Assembly: GCA_030147065.1 (NCBI GenBank)
Contig: JASLAP010000237.1
Span: 1 to 24,826 of the forward strand
Length of the DNA stretch: 24,826 bases
Reading direction: 5' to 3'
Source: Pseudonocardia sp.
Lineage (GTDB): Bacteria > Actinomycetota > Actinomycetes > Mycobacteriales > Pseudonocardiaceae
Every line of letters begins with the position of its first letter. Position 1 is the first letter of the stretch. Below, piece by piece: positions 22,698 through 24,826 of this stretch. The notes below the pieces were generated by a model. The model did no database searches, was not told the DNA's origin, and saw nothing but the letters and a program-made list of their open reading frames with translations. Made by a program: the position numbers and the translations under genes.

Positions 22698-23318
22698 TCA
22701 GCCCGCCGCGAGGCGGCGACCCTCGGCGAAGAAGGCGGTCAGGGCGGCGGTGTCGGGGAGGTCGTCGGGGGTGCGCAGGGCGCCGAACGAGGCGTTCCAG
22801 AACTCGCCCTGCCGCGGCGTCCACGGCCCGACGTAGGCGTACCGGCCGGGGTGGCCGGCGTCGCCCGGGGAGACCCCGTAGTTGACCTCGTCGACGGTGA
22901 CGGCCAGGTCGAAGTGCTCCGGCCACAGCACCGGCTCGACGTCCGGGGCGAACGCGCGCAGGGCCGCGTCGCCGGTGCCGAACCAGCCGGTCAGCTCGGC
23001 CGCCGCGGCCGGGTCCAGGACGATCCCCTCGTCCGGGTCGACGCCGGTGGTGTCGGTGTAGATCCCCTGCGGTGCCCCGACCTCCACCCCGGCCGCCGCG
23101 GCGAGCTCCCGGTAGGTCCCGGCCAGCGGCCACCGGCCCTCCGGCCCGACCAGCTCGGCGCCCTCGACCCGCAGCCGCCCGTCGACCCCGCCGAACCCGC
23201 CCGGGGTCACCCGCAGCCGGATGGTGCCGCTGGCCCGGTGCTGCGGCCCGGCCAGCACCAGCTCGGCGATGCCGTGCAGCGACCGCCGTGTCCGCCCGTA
23301 CCCGTCCGCGTCCGTCAC
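22698..23318 (-). CDS. Conserved actinobacterial protein of unknown function
   Basis: A 206-aa soluble protein, acidic overall. The most conserved-looking blocks are IAELVLAGPQ near residue 20, VTPGGFGGVDG, the centre FAPDVEPVLWPEHFDLAVTV, and the C-terminal EVNYGVSPGDAGHPGRYAYV with GPWTPRQGEFWNASFG. I recognise these from uncharacterised actinobacterial proteins but not a named function. The EHFD plus Asp/Glu clusters could bind metal (guess). The GTG at 23318 was chosen because TAGGTT ends seven bases upstream, a leaderless layout; GTG 23339, overlapping the CHAT gene, is an alternative. It follows the CHAT gene by 10 bp on the same strand, so a functional link is possible. Confidence 0.78.
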   Translation of the reverse strand: MTDADGYGRTRRSLHGIAELVLAGPQHRASGTIRLRVTPGGFGGVDGRLRVEGAELVGPEGRWPLAGTYRELAAAAGVEVGAPQGIYTDTTGVDPDEGIVLDPAAAAELTGWFGTGDAALRAFAPDVEPVLWPEHFDLAVTVDEVNYGVSPGDAGHPGRYAYVGPWTPRQGEFWNASFGALRTPDDLPDTAALTAFFAEGRRLAAG

Positions 23319-23331
23319 CCGCGAGAACCTA
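23319..23331 (-). promoter_or_regulatory. -10-like element overlapping the CHAT gene stop codon
   Basis: On the minus strand TAGGTT (23331-23326) is followed by seven bases and GTG at 23318. Its first three bases are the TAG stop of the upstream CHAT gene. Suggests a separate leaderless transcript for the downstream gene in addition to readthrough. Confidence 0.45.
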
Positions 23332-24826
23332 CCCGGCACCGTAGGCGGTGAAGGCGCACCAGTTGACGAACCCGCGCGGGTCGTCCACGTCCTGCTCGGC
23401 CCGGGCCGCGTGCAGGGCGGCGGCCATGGTGTCGCCGGCCGCGATCCGCCGGTGCATGGCCCGCATCAGGCCGACCGCCTCGACGTCCGGCACGGCCACC
23501 ACGCTGGCCACCAGTCCGGCGGTGCCCCGGGCGAGCAGCGCGCTGACGAAGCCGACCAGCTCGTCGCCGGCGTAGGAGACGTCGGCGGCCGAGTCGCAGG
23601 CGGCCAGCACCACCCGGTGCGGTGCGATCCCGCGCAGGTCCAGCTCGTGCACGGTGAGCCGGCCGTCGGTGACCTCGAGCGCGGAGAAGGTCGGGTTGTC
23701 CGCGCGGAGCAGGCCGTGGCAGGCCAGGTGCACCAGGTCCGACCCGGCGATGGCGTCGATCACCGCCTGCGCGGTGCTCTGCGGCGGCACCAGCACGGTG
23801 GCCCCGGGGTGGGCGGCCGCGACCGCCTCCGCCTCGGCCTCCGCGCCGGGCAGTCCCGGCCCGGCGACGATCACGATCGGGCCGCCGGGCCGCCTGGTGC
23901 GGCCCTGGCCGGCCGCCCAGAGGGTGGCCGACGGGGCGGCTGACACCGGGGCCGGGTGCAGCGCCGACCAGGGCAGCCGGTGGGTGTCCCGGGCCGGCAC
24001 GACGACGAGCGGGGTGGTCGGGTCGACCTGCAGCGGGGCGACGAGCAGCTCCCGCAGCCGGTCCAGGGCGTGCCGGGCACTGCTCCGCGCGCTCTGCACC
24101 GCGGCCGCGGGCGCGCCGGGGCGGGCCAGCCGGCGCAGCGCGAACTGCAGCGCGTCGGCTTCGAACCGGATCGGCGCCCACGACCCCAACCGGACCAGCC
24201 GGCGCCGGCCGCGGTCCAGCACGACGGCGATCAGGTCGTCGCGGTACCGGCTGTAGGAGGCCAGCGCCTGCCCGTCGAGGAGCCCGACCAGCTGCCCGGT
24301 GCGCACCGGCGCGCCGGCCTCCTGCCCGGAGCCCACGCGGTGCCAGGTGGCCCGGCGGATCCGCTGCTCGAGGTGGGTCTGGCGGGCCACCAGCTCGGTG
24401 ACGTCGTTGCCGGTGCGGCCGCGAGCGGCGGCCAGCTCGGCGTGCACCGCACCCAGCTCGGCCCGCAGCGCCTCCACCGCGTCCGGGGCGGACGGGGCGC
24501 CGGCCAGGTAGGCGGCGGCCCGGGTGCGTTCGGCCCAGTCCAGCACCCGCGACGGCGACCCGCTGCGCAGCAGGCTGCCCATGCCCAGCAGACCCAGCTC
24601 GATGCCGTGGCCGGCCGCCATCGCCCGCAGTTCGGTGGAGGCCAGCGCGGCCCGGTGCGCGTTCAGCTCGACCAGGCCGGCCCGGCAGTGCCGCAGCATC
24701 GCCCGGTCGTCGCCGGCCTGCTCGGCGGCCAGCGCCGCGGCCAGCCTGCCCTGCAGCCGGACCAGCACCGGGGCCCGGCGGGACCGGCGGAACGCCGACT
24801 CCAGCCGGCGCCGCGCAACCGCGGGC
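23329..24826 (-). CDS. CHAT domain (caspase-like) protein, C-terminal part, runs off the window
   Basis: At least 499 residues, with the frame open to the last base, so the N terminus is missing. The C-terminal 270 residues form a CHAT domain. VHLACHGLL holds the catalytic His (codon 23716-23718) and VLAACDSA the catalytic Cys (codon 23596-23598); GDELVGFVSALLARGTAGLV and the final NWCAFTAYGAG are typical. Upstream, the sequence is helical and Ala/Arg-rich (RAAYLAGAPSAPDAVEALRA), probably the end of TPR-like repeats plus a coiled linker. CHAT proteases are cysteine endopeptidases used as effectors in several bacterial signalling or defence systems (for example, with type III-E CRISPR); many actinobacterial ones have no known role. 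The GTG at 24768 could start an isoform, but codons above it also read as protein. Confidence 0.88.
   Translation of the reverse strand, partial: PAVARRRLESAFRRSRRAPVLVRLQGRLAAALAAEQAGDDRAMLRHCRAGLVELNAHRAALASTELRAMAAGHGIELGLLGMGSLLRSGSPSRVLDWAERTRAAAYLAGAPSAPDAVEALRAELGAVHAELAAARGRTGNDVTELVARQTHLEQRIRRATWHRVGSGQEAGAPVRTGQLVGLLDGQALASYSRYRDDLIAVVLDRGRRRLVRLGSWAPIRFEADALQFALRRLARPGAPAAAVQSARSSARHALDRLRELLVAPLQVDPTTPLVVVPARDTHRLPWSALHPAPVSAAPSATLWAAGQGRTRRPGGPIVIVAGPGLPGAEAEAEAVAAAHPGATVLVPPQSTAQAVIDAIAGSDLVHLACHGLLRADNPTFSALEVTDGRLTVHELDLRGIAPHRVVLAACDSAADVSYAGDELVGFVSALLARGTAGLVASVVAVPDVEAVGLMRAMHRRIAAGDTMAAALHAARAEQDVDDPRGFVNWCAFTAYGAG

Noticed and set aside
23329..24826. The CHAT gene as part of a type III-E CRISPR (Craspase) or known defence island
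   Set aside because: No repeats, Cas genes or other defence genes are visible in the window; the rest is metabolic and transport. The upstream side is not visible, so it stays open but unsupported.

Overview
The window is about 25 kb of very GC-rich DNA with dense short-gap genes, many GTG starts, and lysC-asd divergent from leuA. Together these point to a high-GC actinomycete, most likely Pseudonocardiales (genus not resolvable from this sequence). About 21 protein genes are supported, plus a leucine leader peptide, an in-frame internal gene in lysC and one very short coupled ORF. I see no tRNA, rRNA, CRISPR array, insertion sequence or phage gene.

Layout. (1) 1-3685: the end of a CocE/NonD-type hydrolase, a cupredoxin-like lipoprotein divergent from an S9 prolyl-oligopeptidase-family peptidase, and an ACT-GNAT fusion. 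(2) 3709-9477: a sugar-uptake locus resembling alpha-glucoside (Agl-type) ABC systems. The MsiK/UgpC-type ATPase is divergent from a binding lipoprotein, two permeases and a LacI regulator. The divergent gap holds two operator-like sites, and a perfect 16-bp hairpin separates the binding protein from the permeases. (3) 9506-11394: a DUF6745-type protein with repeated LWDRL-like segments and a small conserved partner. (4) 11431-13797: an MFS transporter preceded by a coupled 9-codon ORF, then a membrane-anchored EEP-family phosphatase/nuclease. (5) 13772-16690, minus strand: lysC-asd-beta-carbonic anhydrase, which makes aspartate semialdehyde for Lys/Thr/Met synthesis. lysC carries an internal start for a separate regulatory subunit. 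(6) 16876-20391: a GNAT protein, a small membrane protein and leuA with a leaderless Leu-rich leader peptide and attenuator-like pairings. (7) 20408-22686: an ABC-2 exporter plus small XRE regulator operon bracketed by two copies of one long palindrome. (8) 22698-24826, minus strand: a conserved protein of unknown function downstream of a CHAT (caspase-like) protein that runs off the window.

Recurring structure. Two families of long dispersed palindromes sit exactly in intergenic gaps (163-210 with 11351-11394; 20408-20460 with 22626-22686). At least five starts have a -10-like hexamer ending 6-7 nt before a GTG, the layout expected for leaderless mRNAs.

No complete new system is proven here. 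The best leads are the CHAT gene with its downstream partner, the DUF6745 pair, the palindrome families and the layered control of the leuA and lysC loci. All family calls come from reading the sequence, without database searches.
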